Below are positions 34,693 to 44,459 of a DNA stretch of 64,000 nt, piece after piece (the first letter of the stretch is position 1; each line of letters begins with the position of its first letter). A model generated the notes under the pieces. That model searched no databases, was not told where the DNA came from, and worked only from the letters and a program-made list of their open reading frames with translations. The position numbers and the translations under genes were made by a program. Location: positions 104,709 to 168,708 of the forward strand of contig NZ_LMSM01000009.1 in assembly GCF_001428125.1 (NCBI RefSeq), read 5' to 3'. The DNA comes from Nocardioides sp. Soil774. Lineage in GTDB: Bacteria; Actinomycetota; Actinomycetes; Propionibacteriales; Nocardioidaceae.

Positions 34693-36123
34693 ATGAGTGA
34701 CCGGCTGCGGCCGCGGGACCTGGCGATCCTCGCCGCGGAGTCCCCCACGACGCCCATGCACAACGCCACCGTCGAGATCTTCGACCCGGGCGACTCCGGC
34801 TTCGACCACGACCGGCTCGTCGAGCTGATCGCCGACCGCATCGCGTTCGTCCCGCGCTACCGCCAGCGACTGCAGGTGGTGCCGGCGCGCCTCGCCAACC
34901 CCGCGTGGGTCGACGACGAGAACTTCGACCTCGGCTACCACGTACGCCGCTCCGCGCTGCCGCGGCCCGGCACGATGGACCAGTTGCGCGAGCTGGTCGC
35001 GCGCATCGCCTCGCGTCCCCTCGACCGCACCCGGCCGCTGTGGGAGTGCTACTTCGTGGAGGGCCTCGCCGACGGACGGGTCGCGCTGCTGACCAAGAGC
35101 CACGCGATCCTCGTCGACGGTCGCGAGACGGTCGACATCGGCCAGGTGCTGCTGGACACCTCCCCGGACCGCTCGACGCTCGGCCACGACGACGACTGGC
35201 GCCCGCGGCGCAGGCCGGGGCCGCTGGGGGTCGCCCTCAACGCCCTGACCGACACCATGGAGAGCCCGCGCACCCTGTGGTCGACGACCCGCGCCAACGC
35301 GGAGGCGGTCGGCCGGCAGGCCACGGCCTCCGGCTCGCGGGTCGCCGAGGTCGCCAACGCCCTCGCCGGCCGGGGGCCGGTGCACTCGACGCCGGTGCAC
35401 CGCAGGCTGTCGCAGCAGCGTCGCTTCGTGACCGTGCGCACCCAGCTGTCGGACTACCGCGCGATCCGCGAGGTGCACGGCGGCACCGTCAACGACGTCA
35501 TCCTCGCCACCATCACCGGGGGGCTGCGCGGCTGGCTGATGGCGCGCGCGGAGTCGATGTCGGGGCTCAAGGCGATCAAGGCGATCGTGCCGATGTCGGT
35601 CATCGACGACGAGCTCGAGCCCACCTCGCTCGGCAGCCAGGTGACCGGGCACCAGGTCTACCTCCCGGTCAGCGAGCCGAGCCCCGTCGTGCGCCTGCAC
35701 CAGGTGAGCTATGACTTCAAGGCCCACCGCGACAACGGCCGCAACGTCTCGGCCCGGCGGCTCTCCGGCATCGCCGGCTTCGCCCCGACGACGTTCCACG
35801 CGCTCGGGGCGCGCCTGGCCGCGACGGAGCTGCGCCACGGGTTCCACGTCTCCATCACCAACGTGCCCGGCCCGCAGTTCCCGCTCTACGCCGACGGGGC
35901 CCGCATGCTCGAGTCCTACCCCGTCCACCCGTTGATGCCCGACCACCCGCTGGCCTTCGGCGTGACGTCCTACGACGGTGGCGTCTTCTACGGCATCACC
36001 GCCGACCGCGACGCCGTACCCGATGCCGACACCCTGGGCCAGTGCGTGCTCGAGGCGCTCGAGGAGCTCAAGGACTCCGCCTCCGACTCCCGCCCGCGCG
36101 CACCGAGGGGACGCAAGAAGTGA
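34693..36123 (+). CDS. Wax ester synthase/diacylglycerol acyltransferase family protein
   Basis: 476 residues from ATG 34693. Two-domain WS/DGAT fold: LSxxD-type start (LRPRDLAILAAESPTTPMHNA), RPLDRTRPLWECYFVEGL, NDVILATITGGLRGWL, and FHVSITNVPGPQFPLYADG. The catalytic motif HHxxxDG reads HAILVDG (His137, Ala138), so the second His, essential in characterised enzymes, is missing. It may be an inactive or re-purposed paralogue. Storage-lipid acyltransfer from acyl-CoA is the family activity. It overlaps the DUF6912-like gene. Confidence 0.82.
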   Translation: MSDRLRPRDLAILAAESPTTPMHNATVEIFDPGDSGFDHDRLVELIADRIAFVPRYRQRLQVVPARLANPAWVDDENFDLGYHVRRSALPRPGTMDQLRELVARIASRPLDRTRPLWECYFVEGLADGRVALLTKSHAILVDGRETVDIGQVLLDTSPDRSTLGHDDDWRPRRRPGPLGVALNALTDTMESPRTLWSTTRANAEAVGRQATASGSRVAEVANALAGRGPVHSTPVHRRLSQQRRFVTVRTQLSDYRAIREVHGGTVNDVILATITGGLRGWLMARAESMSGLKAIKAIVPMSVIDDELEPTSLGSQVTGHQVYLPVSEPSPVVRLHQVSYDFKAHRDNGRNVSARRLSGIAGFAPTTFHALGARLAATELRHGFHVSITNVPGPQFPLYADGARMLESYPVHPLMPDHPLAFGVTSYDGGVFYGITADRDAVPDADTLGQCVLEALEELKDSASDSRPRAPRGRKK

Positions 36124-36464
36124 CCCGCCGCTACGTGCCCTCCTCCCTGCCGCGTCTCGCCGAGGACTGGGAGGCCGACGGTCCGCGGGTGCTCGACGCG
36201 GTGCTCGCCGAGGACGACGGCGAGGAGGCGGAGTACGCCGCCCTCATGGGCGCCGCGGACGCCTCGGCCGAGCTGCTGGCCGGCCTGCCCGACGGCCGGC
36301 GGCGCCGCGTCGTGGTGGTCGTCGACAGCCCTGCGGACCGCGGACCGGTGACGTGGCGCGACGTGGTCGCGGTGCACGTCGACGACCGCGACGACGCCGA
36401 CCCCGACGACGACCTGGCGTGGTGGGCGACACAGGAGGTCGGCGACCTGCTCGCCTCCCTTTGA
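36120..36464 (+). CDS. DUF6912-like small protein
   Basis: 114 residues from GTG 36120, overlapping the upstream stop. It begins TRRYVPSSLPRLAEDWEADG, resembling the DUF6912 family (short alpha/beta proteins of actinobacteria), followed by an acidic middle and VVVVVDSPADRGPVTWRDVV. No catalytic motif known. Function unknown. Confidence 0.6.
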   Translation: MTRRYVPSSLPRLAEDWEADGPRVLDAVLAEDDGEEAEYAALMGAADASAELLAGLPDGRRRRVVVVVDSPADRGPVTWRDVVAVHVDDRDDADPDDDLAWWATQEVGDLLASL

Positions 36465-36496
36465 GGCGCGGGCGCGTCTCTGACACGATCGGCGAC

Positions 36497-38125
36497 ATGG
36501 ACGCGATCACCTTCCCGCCGGCACCCACCAACGAGCCCAACCTGACCTACGCACCGGGCACCCCGGAGCGCGAGGCGCTCGTGGTGGAGCTGGCCCGACT
36601 CGAGGGCGAGCAGCACACCTTCCACGCCGTCATCGGCGGCGAGCACCGCGACGGCGGCGGCGCGGAGGTCGAGGTCGTCCAGCCCCACGACCACGCCCAC
36701 GTGCTCGGCACGCTGCGCCACTCGACGGCGAAGGACGCCGAGGACGCCGTCAGGGCAGCCGCGGACGCCGCGCCCGGCTGGCGCGCGATGCCGTTCGACG
36801 AGAAGTGCGCGATCATCCTCAAGGCCGCCGACCTGCTCGCCGGCCCGTGGCGCCAGCGGCTCAACGCCGCCACGATGCTGGGGCAGTCGAAGACGGCTTA
36901 CCAGGCCGAGATCGACGCCGCGTGCGAGCTGATCGACTTCTGGCGCTTCAACGTCCACTACGCCAAGCAGATCCACACCGACCAGCCGATCGCCAACAGC
37001 CCCGGCATCTGGAACCGCACCGACCACCGCCCGCTCGAGGGCTTCGTCTACGCGATCACGCCCTTCAACTTCACCGCGATCGCCGGCAACCTGCCCACCG
37101 CCCCGGCGCTGATGGGCAACACGGTGATCTGGAAGCCCTCGCCGACCCAGCAGCTGGCCGCGTCGCTGACGATGGAGCTGCTCGAGGAGGCCGGCATGCC
37201 GCCGGGCGTGATCAACATGCTCCCCGGCGACGGCCTCGACGTGTCGAAGGTGGCCCTGGCGCACCCCGACCTCGCGGGCATCCACTTCACCGGCTCCACG
37301 CCGACGTTCCAGCACCTGTGGCGCACGGTGGGGGAGAACATCACCGGCTACCGCTCCTACCCGCGCATCGTGGGCGAGACCGGCGGCAAGGACTTCATCG
37401 TCGCGCACCCCTCGGCCGACCCCGACGTGCTGCGGGTGGCGATGATCCGCGGTGCGTTCGAGTTCCAGGGCCAGAAGTGCTCCGCGGCCTCGCGCGCCTA
37501 CGTCCCGCGCTCGGTGTGGGCCCGGATCAAGGACCAGCTCATCGTCGACACCGAGGCGCTGAGCATGGGCGACGTGACCGACCTGTCGCACTTCATGGGC
37601 GCCGTGATCGACGACCGCGCCTTCGCCAAGCACCGGAAGGCGATCGCGCGCGTCGAGGGCACCGACCACCTCACCCTGCTCGCCGGCGGCCAGACCGACG
37701 ACTCCGTGGGCTGGTTCGTGCGGCCGACGATCGTGGAGTCGACCGACCCGACCGACCAGATGTTCTCCGAGGAGTACTTCGGCCCGATCCTGGCCGTCCA
37801 CGTCTACGACGACGCCGACTTCGAGTCGGTCGTGGCGCAGATGGAGAGCTTCGCGCCGTACGCCCTCACCGGCGCGATCATCGCGCAGGACCGCGCGGCG
37901 ATCGCGTGGGCACGCAAGACGCTGCGCTTCGCGGCCGGCAACTTCTACATCAACGACAAGCCGACCGGAGCCGTGGTGGGCCAGCAGCCCTTCGGCGGCG
38001 GTCGCGCGTCGGGCACCAACGACAAGGCCGGCGCCGCGGTCAACCTGCTGCGCTGGACCTCGCCGCGCTCGATCAAGGAGACCTTCGTGCCGCCCAAGAC
38101 CCACCTCCACCCCCACCAGGGGTGA
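36497..38125 (+). CDS. pruA: L-glutamate gamma-semialdehyde dehydrogenase
   Basis: 542 residues from ATG 36497. NAD-dependent oxidation of glutamate semialdehyde/P5C to glutamate in proline and arginine catabolism. ALDH motifs are complete: FNFTAIAGNLPTAPALMGNTVIWKPS (NAD-binding region), GSTPTFQHLW, VGETGGKDF (Glu general base) and GQKCSAASR with catalytic Cys328. Long RocA/PruA type of actinobacteria. With the NAD-GDH gene 0.8 kb downstream it gives a path from proline to 2-oxoglutarate. Confidence 0.92.
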   Translation: MDAITFPPAPTNEPNLTYAPGTPEREALVVELARLEGEQHTFHAVIGGEHRDGGGAEVEVVQPHDHAHVLGTLRHSTAKDAEDAVRAAADAAPGWRAMPFDEKCAIILKAADLLAGPWRQRLNAATMLGQSKTAYQAEIDAACELIDFWRFNVHYAKQIHTDQPIANSPGIWNRTDHRPLEGFVYAITPFNFTAIAGNLPTAPALMGNTVIWKPSPTQQLAASLTMELLEEAGMPPGVINMLPGDGLDVSKVALAHPDLAGIHFTGSTPTFQHLWRTVGENITGYRSYPRIVGETGGKDFIVAHPSADPDVLRVAMIRGAFEFQGQKCSAASRAYVPRSVWARIKDQLIVDTEALSMGDVTDLSHFMGAVIDDRAFAKHRKAIARVEGTDHLTLLAGGQTDDSVGWFVRPTIVESTDPTDQMFSEEYFGPILAVHVYDDADFESVVAQMESFAPYALTGAIIAQDRAAIAWARKTLRFAAGNFYINDKPTGAVVGQQPFGGGRASGTNDKAGAAVNLLRWTSPRSIKETFVPPKTHLHPHQG

Positions 38126-38132
38126 GGGCCGG

Positions 38133-38285
38133 GTGACGCGGACGCTGTGGCACATGGGGGCGCTGCACCCGTTCGAGCAGGCGCTCGTGCTGCTGCTCGC
38201 CTTCGGTCCCTTCGTGGTGCTCGGCCTCGTGGTGTGGCTACGGCGCCGGGAGGACGACCGGGAGGACTCCCGGGACGGCCGCTAG
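38133..38285 (+). CDS. Small single-pass membrane protein
   Basis: 50 residues from GTG 38133, 7 bp after pruA. Opens TRTLWHMGALHPFEQALVLL, then one hydrophobic helix (about 17-36, ALVLLLAFGPFVVLGLVVWL) and a charged tail RRREDDREDSRDGR, a typical small N-out or C-in membrane protein. The stop overlaps the convergent DUF2505 gene. No family known to me; the clean frame, start position and composition support a real gene. Confidence 0.55.
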   Translation: MTRTLWHMGALHPFEQALVLLLAFGPFVVLGLVVWLRRREDDREDSRDGR

Positions 38286-38752
38286 CGCGCGAGCCACTCC
38301 ACGCCGACCTCGTGCTCACGGTCGAGCGCGTGCCCGACCATCTCGGCGATGAGGCCCTCGACCTTCCCGCCGACCAGCGGGATGCGGACGCTCACGACGA
38401 GGTCGACGGTCTCCGTGGTGGTGCCACCCGACTCGGTGAGGACGAGCGTGCCGACGGCCTCGCCGGGCTTGCCGGGGATCTGGAGCTCGAGGTCGGCCGC
38501 GGTCGCCGACGTCCAGGTCTCCTGCTGCACGATGACGATCTCGTCGCCGGCGAACTTGCGGGCGAACGACGGCAGGTCCGCGCCCGAGCGCACCTGCTCG
38601 ATCCGCACGTGGTCGCCGTCGATGTCGACCGAGCCCCGCGCGACCTTCTGCCGCTCCAGCACCGCCTCGCGGAACGCCGGGTCGTCGAGCATCGCGGCCA
38701 CCGCCTCCGCCGGGGCGTCGTACGTCAGCGTCTTGGAGAGCTTGGTGCTCAT
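38282..38752 (-). CDS. DUF2505 domain protein
   Basis: 156 residues from ATG 38752. START/SRPBCC-like small domain: KLSKTLTYDAPAEAVAAMLDDPAFREAVLERQ at the start, central strands (DGDHVRIEQVRSGADLPSFARKF) and a C-terminal helix (GLIAEMVGHALDREHEVGVEWL). Matches DUF2505, a common actinobacterial hydrophobic-ligand fold. No catalytic residues; ligand unknown. Divergent from the GDH gene. Confidence 0.8.
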   Translation of the reverse strand: MSTKLSKTLTYDAPAEAVAAMLDDPAFREAVLERQKVARGSVDIDGDHVRIEQVRSGADLPSFARKFAGDEIVIVQQETWTSATAADLELQIPGKPGEAVGTLVLTESGGTTTETVDLVVSVRIPLVGGKVEGLIAEMVGHALDREHEVGVEWLAR

Positions 38753-38892
38753 CGTGGGGACTCGCATTCTGTGTGGTCGTCAGGTCCGGGATCCGGCCCC
38801 ATCATGGACTGAACGAGGGGCTCGTCAGCAGGGTTACGCGCGGGTAGGGACCTGTGTTGTGACGGTCACACGACGGGTCCTATGGTCGGTGC

Positions 38893-41800
38893 GTGGCAAC
38901 GGCTGAGGAGACCAAGGACCAGCAGCTCGACGCGGCGACGGAAGGGCGACCCGAGTGGGGTGACCTGGTCCGGGCCTACTACCGGCACGTGCCACCGGAG
39001 GAGGTGGCCGAGCGCTCGCCGGAGGACCTCCTCGGGGCCGTCGCCTCGCACCGCGAGCTGGCCACGTCGCGGCCCCAGGGCACCGCCGCCGTCCGCGTCG
39101 TCACGCCCACGCTGGCCGACTCCGGCTGGTCGGCCTCCGGTCGCTCGGTCGTGGAGGTCGTCACCGACGACATGCCCTTCCTGGTCGACTCGGTGACCAT
39201 GGAGCTCAACCGGCTCGGCCACACCGTCCACGCCGTGATCCACCCGCAGCTGTCGGTCGAGCGCGACATCACCGGCGAGCTCCAGCGCGTCGCCACCCAC
39301 GTCGTGGAGCCCCTCGCCGGGACCAGCGAGTCGGGCGCGGAGTCGTGGATGCACGTCGAGATCGACCGCACCGACGGCGACGAGGCCGCCGAGGTCACCG
39401 AGGGCGTGCAGCGGGTGCTGCGCGACGTGCGCGAGTCGGTCGAGGACTGGGCCAAGATGCACGCCCAGGTGCTGGCCGTGGTCGAGCAGCTCGACCAGGA
39501 CCCGCCGCCGCTCTCGGCCGACGAGCTGCGCCAGGGCCGCGACTTCCTCACGTGGCTGGCCGACGACCACTTCACCTTCCTCGGCTACCGGGAGTACCAC
39601 CTCGAGGCCGAGGAGGGCGCGCCCGAGGAGTGCGGCCTGCGTGCCGTGCCGGGCTCGGGGCTCGGCATCCTGCGCCACGACCAGGACCTGTCCAGCTCGT
39701 TCGCCAAGCTCCCGCCGCTCGCGAAGGCCAAGGCCCGGGAGAAGACGCTGCTGGTGCTGGCGAAGGCCAACTCGCGCGCGACCGTGCACCGTCCGGCCTA
39801 CCTCGACTACGTCGGGGTGAAGACGTTCGCTCCCGACGGGGAGGTCGTCGGCGAGCGGCGCTTCCTCGGCCTGTTCTCCAGCGCCGCCTACACCGAGTCG
39901 GTCACCCGGATCCCGGTGCTGCGCGAGAAGGTCGCCGAGGTGATGCGCCACGCCGGCTTCGACCCGCGCAGCCACGCGGGCAAGGCCCTGATGGACACCC
40001 TCGAGAACTACCCCCGCGACGAGCTCTTCCACACCTCGCCCGACGAGCTCGCGCCGGTGGCGCAGGACGTCATGTCCGCCCGGGCGCGCCGCCAGCTGCG
40101 GGCCTTCGTACGACGCGACACCTACGGCCGCTACGTCTCGGTGCTCGTCTACCTTCCCCGCGACCGCTACAGCACGGCGGTGCGTGAGCGCTTCTCCGAC
40201 ATCCTGCGCGAGCAGCTCGGCGGCGAGCACGTCGAGTTCACCGCCCGCGTCAACGAGTCCACGACCGCGCGCGTGCACTTCGTCGTCCACCCGCCCAAGG
40301 GCGACCACATCCCCGAGATCGACGTCGCCGACCTCGAGCGCCGGCTCACCGAGGCCTCGCGGTCCTGGCGCGACGACTTCGTGGCGGCCGTGGTCAACGA
40401 GCACGGCGAGGACCGCGGCTCGCGCCTCGCGCGGGTCTGGGCCGACGCCTTCCCGGAGGCCTACAAGGAGGACTACGAGCCGCAGCGCGGGTCCGCCGAC
40501 CTCGGACGCATCGAGGCCATCGAGGGTGACGAGGGCATCGACCTCGCGCTCTTCGACCAGGACCAGCAGTCCGGTGTCTACCGCCGCGGCGAGTCACGCC
40601 TCAAGGTGTTCCGCGTCGGCGAGCCGCTGTCGCTGAGCACCGTGCTCCCGATGCTCACCTCCATGGGTGTCGAGGTCGTCGACGAGCGCCCCTACCAGCT
40701 GAGCGGACTGGCGCGTCCGTCCTACATCTACGAGTTCGGCCTGCGCCACGGCCGGGTGCTGTCGCCGCACGAGCGCACGCTGTTCGCCGAGGCGCTGCGC
40801 GCGGTGTGGGACGGCTACAACGAGATCGACGGGTTCAACCAGCTCGTCCTCAGCGCCGGCCTCACCTGGCGCCAGGCCACGGTGCTGCGCGCCTACGCGA
40901 AGTACCTCAAGCAGGGCAACTCGCCCTTCGCCCTCGACTACATCGAGGAGGCCCTGCGCAGCAACGTCGACATCACCCGGCTGCTCGTGGAGCTCTTCGA
41001 GGCGCGCTTCGACCCCGGTCGCACCGAGGGCCGGGTGCTCGAGGCCGACGCCGAGGCGCGCACCGCCAAAGTCGAGGCGATCGAGGAGCGGCTGGCCAAG
41101 GCGCTCGACGACGTGGTCAGCCTCGACCACGACCGCATCCTGCGCTCCTACCGCACGCTCGTGCGCGCCACGCTGCGCACCAACTTCTTCCAGCGCACCG
41201 CGGACGGCAGGGTCCACCCCTACATGTCGTTCAAGCTCGAGCCGTCGGCGATCCCCGACCTGCCCGAGCCGCGCCCGCGCTACGAGATCTTCGTCTACAG
41301 CCCGCGCGTCGAGGGCTCGCACCTGCGCTTCGGCGCCGTCGCCCGCGGCGGTCTGCGCTGGTCGGACCGGCGCGACGACTTCCGCACCGAGGTGCTCGGG
41401 CTGGTCAAGGCGCAGATGGTGAAGAACACCGTCATCGTGCCGGTGGGCGCGAAGGGCGCGTTCTTCTGCAAGCAGCTGCCCGACCCCTCCGACCGCGACG
41501 CGTGGCTGGCCGAGGGAGTGGCCTGCTACAAGACCTTCATCTCGGGCCTGCTCGACATCACCGACAACCTCGTCGACGGCGCGACCGTGCCGCCGCGCGA
41601 GGTGGTGCGCCACGACGGCGACGACTCCTACCTCGTCGTCGCCGCCGACAAGGGCACCGCGACGTTCAGCGACATCGCCAACGGCGTGGCCAAGGACTAC
41701 GGCTTCTGGCTCGGTGACGCCTTCGCCTCCGGCGGGTCGGTGGGCTACGACCACAAGGCGATGGGCATCACCGCCAAGGGCGCCTGGGTCTCGGTGCAGC

Positions 41801-43758
41801 GCCACTTCCGCGAGATGGGCGTCGACTGCCAGGCCGAGGACTTCACCGCCGTCGGCATCGGCGACATGTCGGGCGACGTCTTCGGCAACGGCATGCTCTG
41901 CTCCGAGCACACCCGGCTGGTCGCGGCCTTCGACCACCGCGACATCTTCCTCGACCCCGCGCCCGACGCCGCGTCGTCGTACGTCGAGCGCAAGCGGCTC
42001 TTCGACCTGCCGCGCTCGAGCTGGAAGGACTACGACGCCTCGCTGATCTCCGAGGGCGGCGGGGTCTGGCCGCGCTCGGCCAAGTCGATCCCGGTCTCCG
42101 CGCAGGTCCGCGAGGCCCTGGGCCTGGGCGCCGGCGTCACCGCGCTCACGCCGGCCGAGCTGATGAAGGCGATCCTGGTCGCGCCGGTCGACCTGCTCTG
42201 GAACGGTGGCATCGGCACCTACGTGAAGTCGTCGGAGGAGACCCACGCCGACGCCGGCGACAAGGCCAACGACGCGATCCGCGTCAACGGCGAGGACCTG
42301 CGCGCGCGCTGCATCGGCGAGGGCGGCAACCTCGGCTTCACCCAGCTCGGCCGTGTGGAGTACGCCCGCTACGGCGCGGGCGGCAAGGGCGGTCGGATGA
42401 ACACCGACTTCATCGACAACTCCGCGGGCGTCGACACCTCCGACCACGAGGTCAACATCAAGATCCTGCTCGACCGGGTGGTCCGCGCGGGTGCGATGGA
42501 CGAGGAGGCGCGCAACCACCTGCTCGCGGAGATGACCGACGAGGTGGGCGCGCTGGTGCTGCGCGACAACTACGAGCAGAACCTCGCGCTCGCCAACGCC
42601 GAGGCGCACGCGCCGTCGCTGCTCCACGTCCATGAGGACTGGATGCGGGCACTGGAGAAGCGCGGCGTGCTCAACCGTGACCTCGAGGGCCTGCCCAGCA
42701 CACGTCAGGTCAAGCGTCGCCTCGACCGCAAGCAGGCGCTGTCCGCGCCCGAGCTGTCGGTGCTGCTGGCGTGGACCAAGATCGTCCTGGCCGACGAGCT
42801 GATCGACTCCGACCTGCCCGACGACCCCTACCTGCGCGAGGACCTGCTCGCCTACTTCCCGCAGCAGATGGTGCCCGACCTCGAGGCAGCGATCGAGGAC
42901 CACCCGCTGCGCCGCGAGATCATCGTGACCCAGGTCGTCAACGACCTCGTCAACGGTGCGGGCATGACCTTCTGGCCCCGGCTGCAGGGGGAGACCGGCG
43001 CCAGCCCGGCCGAGCTCACCCGGGCCAACTTCGTGGCGCGCGAGATCTTCGGCTCGCTGCCGCTGCGCCAGGAGATCGCGGCGCTCGACAACGAGGTGCC
43101 GGCAGAGCGGCAGACCCGCATGCGGATCGAGATGCGCACGCTGGTCGAGCGCGCGTCGCGCTGGCTGGTGACCAACCGGCGCCCCCCGCTGGACTCCAGC
43201 GCGACCGTGGCGTTCTTCCGCGGTCCGGTGCAGACCGTCCTGGCCGAGCTGCCGAGCATCATGAGCGGTCGCGAGCTCGACGACTACGCGGTGCGCGAGA
43301 AGCGGCTGACCGACCAGGGCGTCCCGGCCGACCTCGCCTCACGCGTGGCGGTGCTGGCATCGGCGTACGCCCTGCTCGGGATCGTGGAGACGGCCGACCG
43401 CCTCGGCCTCGACCCGGTCGAGGTGGCTCGCGTCCACTTCGCCCTGGGGGAGCGGCTGGGCCTGCCCGCCCTGGTCGACCGGATCTTCGCGCTGCCGCGC
43501 GACGACCGCTGGCAGACCATGGCGCGCGCCGCGGTGCGCGACGACCTCTACGGCGTGCACCAGCAGCTGACGGCACGGGTGCTGGAGACCACGAGCAGCG
43601 AGGACAGTGCCCCGGCACGGGTCGCCGAGTGGGAGGACTCCGAGCAGGAGCTGGTCACCCGCGCGGCCGGCACGCTCGAGGAGATCTGCCGCGAGGAGAC
43701 CGCCGAGCTGGCCCGGCTCTCCGTCGGGCTCCGGGTGGTGCGCGGCCTGCTGTCCTGA
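38893..43758 (+). CDS. gdh: NAD-specific glutamate dehydrogenase (large, 180-kDa type)
   Basis: 1621 residues from GTG 38893. Converts glutamate to 2-oxoglutarate and ammonium with NAD. An N-terminal regulatory part of about 700 residues carries ACT-like segments (MPFLVDSVTMELNRLGHTVHAVIHPQ). The central catalytic domain has RGGLRWSDRRDDFRTEVLGLVKAQMVKN (substrate binding), VPVGAKGAF and GDMSGDVFGNGML (NAD region). A long C-terminal domain of about 350 residues follows. The size and layout match the Bac_GDH family, catabolic and allosterically controlled in Streptomyces and mycobacteria. Downstream of pruA, same strand. Confidence 0.93.
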   Translation: MATAEETKDQQLDAATEGRPEWGDLVRAYYRHVPPEEVAERSPEDLLGAVASHRELATSRPQGTAAVRVVTPTLADSGWSASGRSVVEVVTDDMPFLVDSVTMELNRLGHTVHAVIHPQLSVERDITGELQRVATHVVEPLAGTSESGAESWMHVEIDRTDGDEAAEVTEGVQRVLRDVRESVEDWAKMHAQVLAVVEQLDQDPPPLSADELRQGRDFLTWLADDHFTFLGYREYHLEAEEGAPEECGLRAVPGSGLGILRHDQDLSSSFAKLPPLAKAKAREKTLLVLAKANSRATVHRPAYLDYVGVKTFAPDGEVVGERRFLGLFSSAAYTESVTRIPVLREKVAEVMRHAGFDPRSHAGKALMDTLENYPRDELFHTSPDELAPVAQDVMSARARRQLRAFVRRDTYGRYVSVLVYLPRDRYSTAVRERFSDILREQLGGEHVEFTARVNESTTARVHFVVHPPKGDHIPEIDVADLERRLTEASRSWRDDFVAAVVNEHGEDRGSRLARVWADAFPEAYKEDYEPQRGSADLGRIEAIEGDEGIDLALFDQDQQSGVYRRGESRLKVFRVGEPLSLSTVLPMLTSMGVEVVDERPYQLSGLARPSYIYEFGLRHGRVLSPHERTLFAEALRAVWDGYNEIDGFNQLVLSAGLTWRQATVLRAYAKYLKQGNSPFALDYIEEALRSNVDITRLLVELFEARFDPGRTEGRVLEADAEARTAKVEAIEERLAKALDDVVSLDHDRILRSYRTLVRATLRTNFFQRTADGRVHPYMSFKLEPSAIPDLPEPRPRYEIFVYSPRVEGSHLRFGAVARGGLRWSDRRDDFRTEVLGLVKAQMVKNTVIVPVGAKGAFFCKQLPDPSDRDAWLAEGVACYKTFISGLLDITDNLVDGATVPPREVVRHDGDDSYLVVAADKGTATFSDIANGVAKDYGFWLGDAFASGGSVGYDHKAMGITAKGAWVSVQRHFREMGVDCQAEDFTAVGIGDMSGDVFGNGMLCSEHTRLVAAFDHRDIFLDPAPDAASSYVERKRLFDLPRSSWKDYDASLISEGGGVWPRSAKSIPVSAQVREALGLGAGVTALTPAELMKAILVAPVDLLWNGGIGTYVKSSEETHADAGDKANDAIRVNGEDLRARCIGEGGNLGFTQLGRVEYARYGAGGKGGRMNTDFIDNSAGVDTSDHEVNIKILLDRVVRAGAMDEEARNHLLAEMTDEVGALVLRDNYEQNLALANAEAHAPSLLHVHEDWMRALEKRGVLNRDLEGLPSTRQVKRRLDRKQALSAPELSVLLAWTKIVLADELIDSDLPDDPYLREDLLAYFPQQMVPDLEAAIEDHPLRREIIVTQVVNDLVNGAGMTFWPRLQGETGASPAELTRANFVAREIFGSLPLRQEIAALDNEVPAERQTRMRIEMRTLVERASRWLVTNRRPPLDSSATVAFFRGPVQTVLAELPSIMSGRELDDYAVREKRLTDQGVPADLASRVAVLASAYALLGIVETADRLGLDPVEVARVHFALGERLGLPALVDRIFALPRDDRWQTMARAAVRDDLYGVHQQLTARVLETTSSEDSAPARVAEWEDSEQELVTRAAGTLEEICREETAELARLSVGLRVVRGLLS

Positions 43759-43869
43759 GGCGCCGCCGGTCTGGTCGATGAACTGCTTCGTCTACGAGCC
43801 CGGGAGGCCACGCGACTGTCGCTCGGCACGGGGGCGGCGCGGAACAGGTGCGCCTGTCAGGCTCGACCC

Positions 43870-44451
43870 ATGAACGCATCCTTCGCCCCTGAGGGGGCCC
43901 AGTGGCTCAACGAGCCGGAGTGGCGGGTCGACGGGGAGGTGCTGGAGATGCGCGCCCGCGAGGGCAGCGACCTGTGGCAGGTCACCAGCTACGGGTTCGC
44001 CCGCGACACCGGGCACGCGCTGCTCCACCCGCTCGAGCCCGGACAGGCCTGCGAGGTCGACGTCCTCGCCGACATGAGCGAGCAGTTCGACCAGGCAGGG
44101 CTGCTGGTCCGGGTCGACGCGACGCACTGGCTGAAGGCCGGCCTCGAGCTGGCCGACGGTCGGCTCGGTGCCAGCGCGGTGTTCACCGACAGACGCTCGG
44201 ACTGGTCGACCAGCCCGGTGGACGAGTGGGCCGGCGCCTGGGTGCGGCTGCGCATCAGCAGGGGAGCGGACAGCCTGACGGTCCGCGCGCGACCCGAGGG
44301 CGGGCAGTGGCGGCTGGTGCGGCTGGTGCCGTTCTCCGCGTCCGGGTGGGTCGGCGTCGGTCCCTACTGCTGCAGCCCGAGCCGGGCCGGGTACGTCGCG
44401 CGCTTCCGTGCGCTCGCCGACGGGCCTGCAGACGAGGAGCTGCACCCCTAG
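43870..44451 (+). CDS. DUF1349 domain protein
   Basis: 193 residues, ATG start. Concanavalin-like beta-sandwich of the DUF1349 type: WLNEPEWRVDGEVLEM, SDLWQVTSYGFARDTGHALLHP, FDQAGLLVRVDATHWLKAGLE, and WVGVGPYCCSPSRAGY at the end. Members are cytosolic and related to the C-terminal lectin-like part of glycosidases; function unknown. It stands between GDH and the convergent TauE gene. Confidence 0.82.
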   Translation: MNASFAPEGAQWLNEPEWRVDGEVLEMRAREGSDLWQVTSYGFARDTGHALLHPLEPGQACEVDVLADMSEQFDQAGLLVRVDATHWLKAGLELADGRLGASAVFTDRRSDWSTSPVDEWAGAWVRLRISRGADSLTVRARPEGGQWRLVRLVPFSASGWVGVGPYCCSPSRAGYVARFRALADGPADEELHP

Positions 44452-44459
44452 CCGGGGCC

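Noticed and set aside
34554-34841. Upstream extension of the lipoprotein frame
   Set aside because: The lipoprotein signal starts at GTG 34553 with its own RBS; the extension overlaps the divergent WS/DGAT gene.
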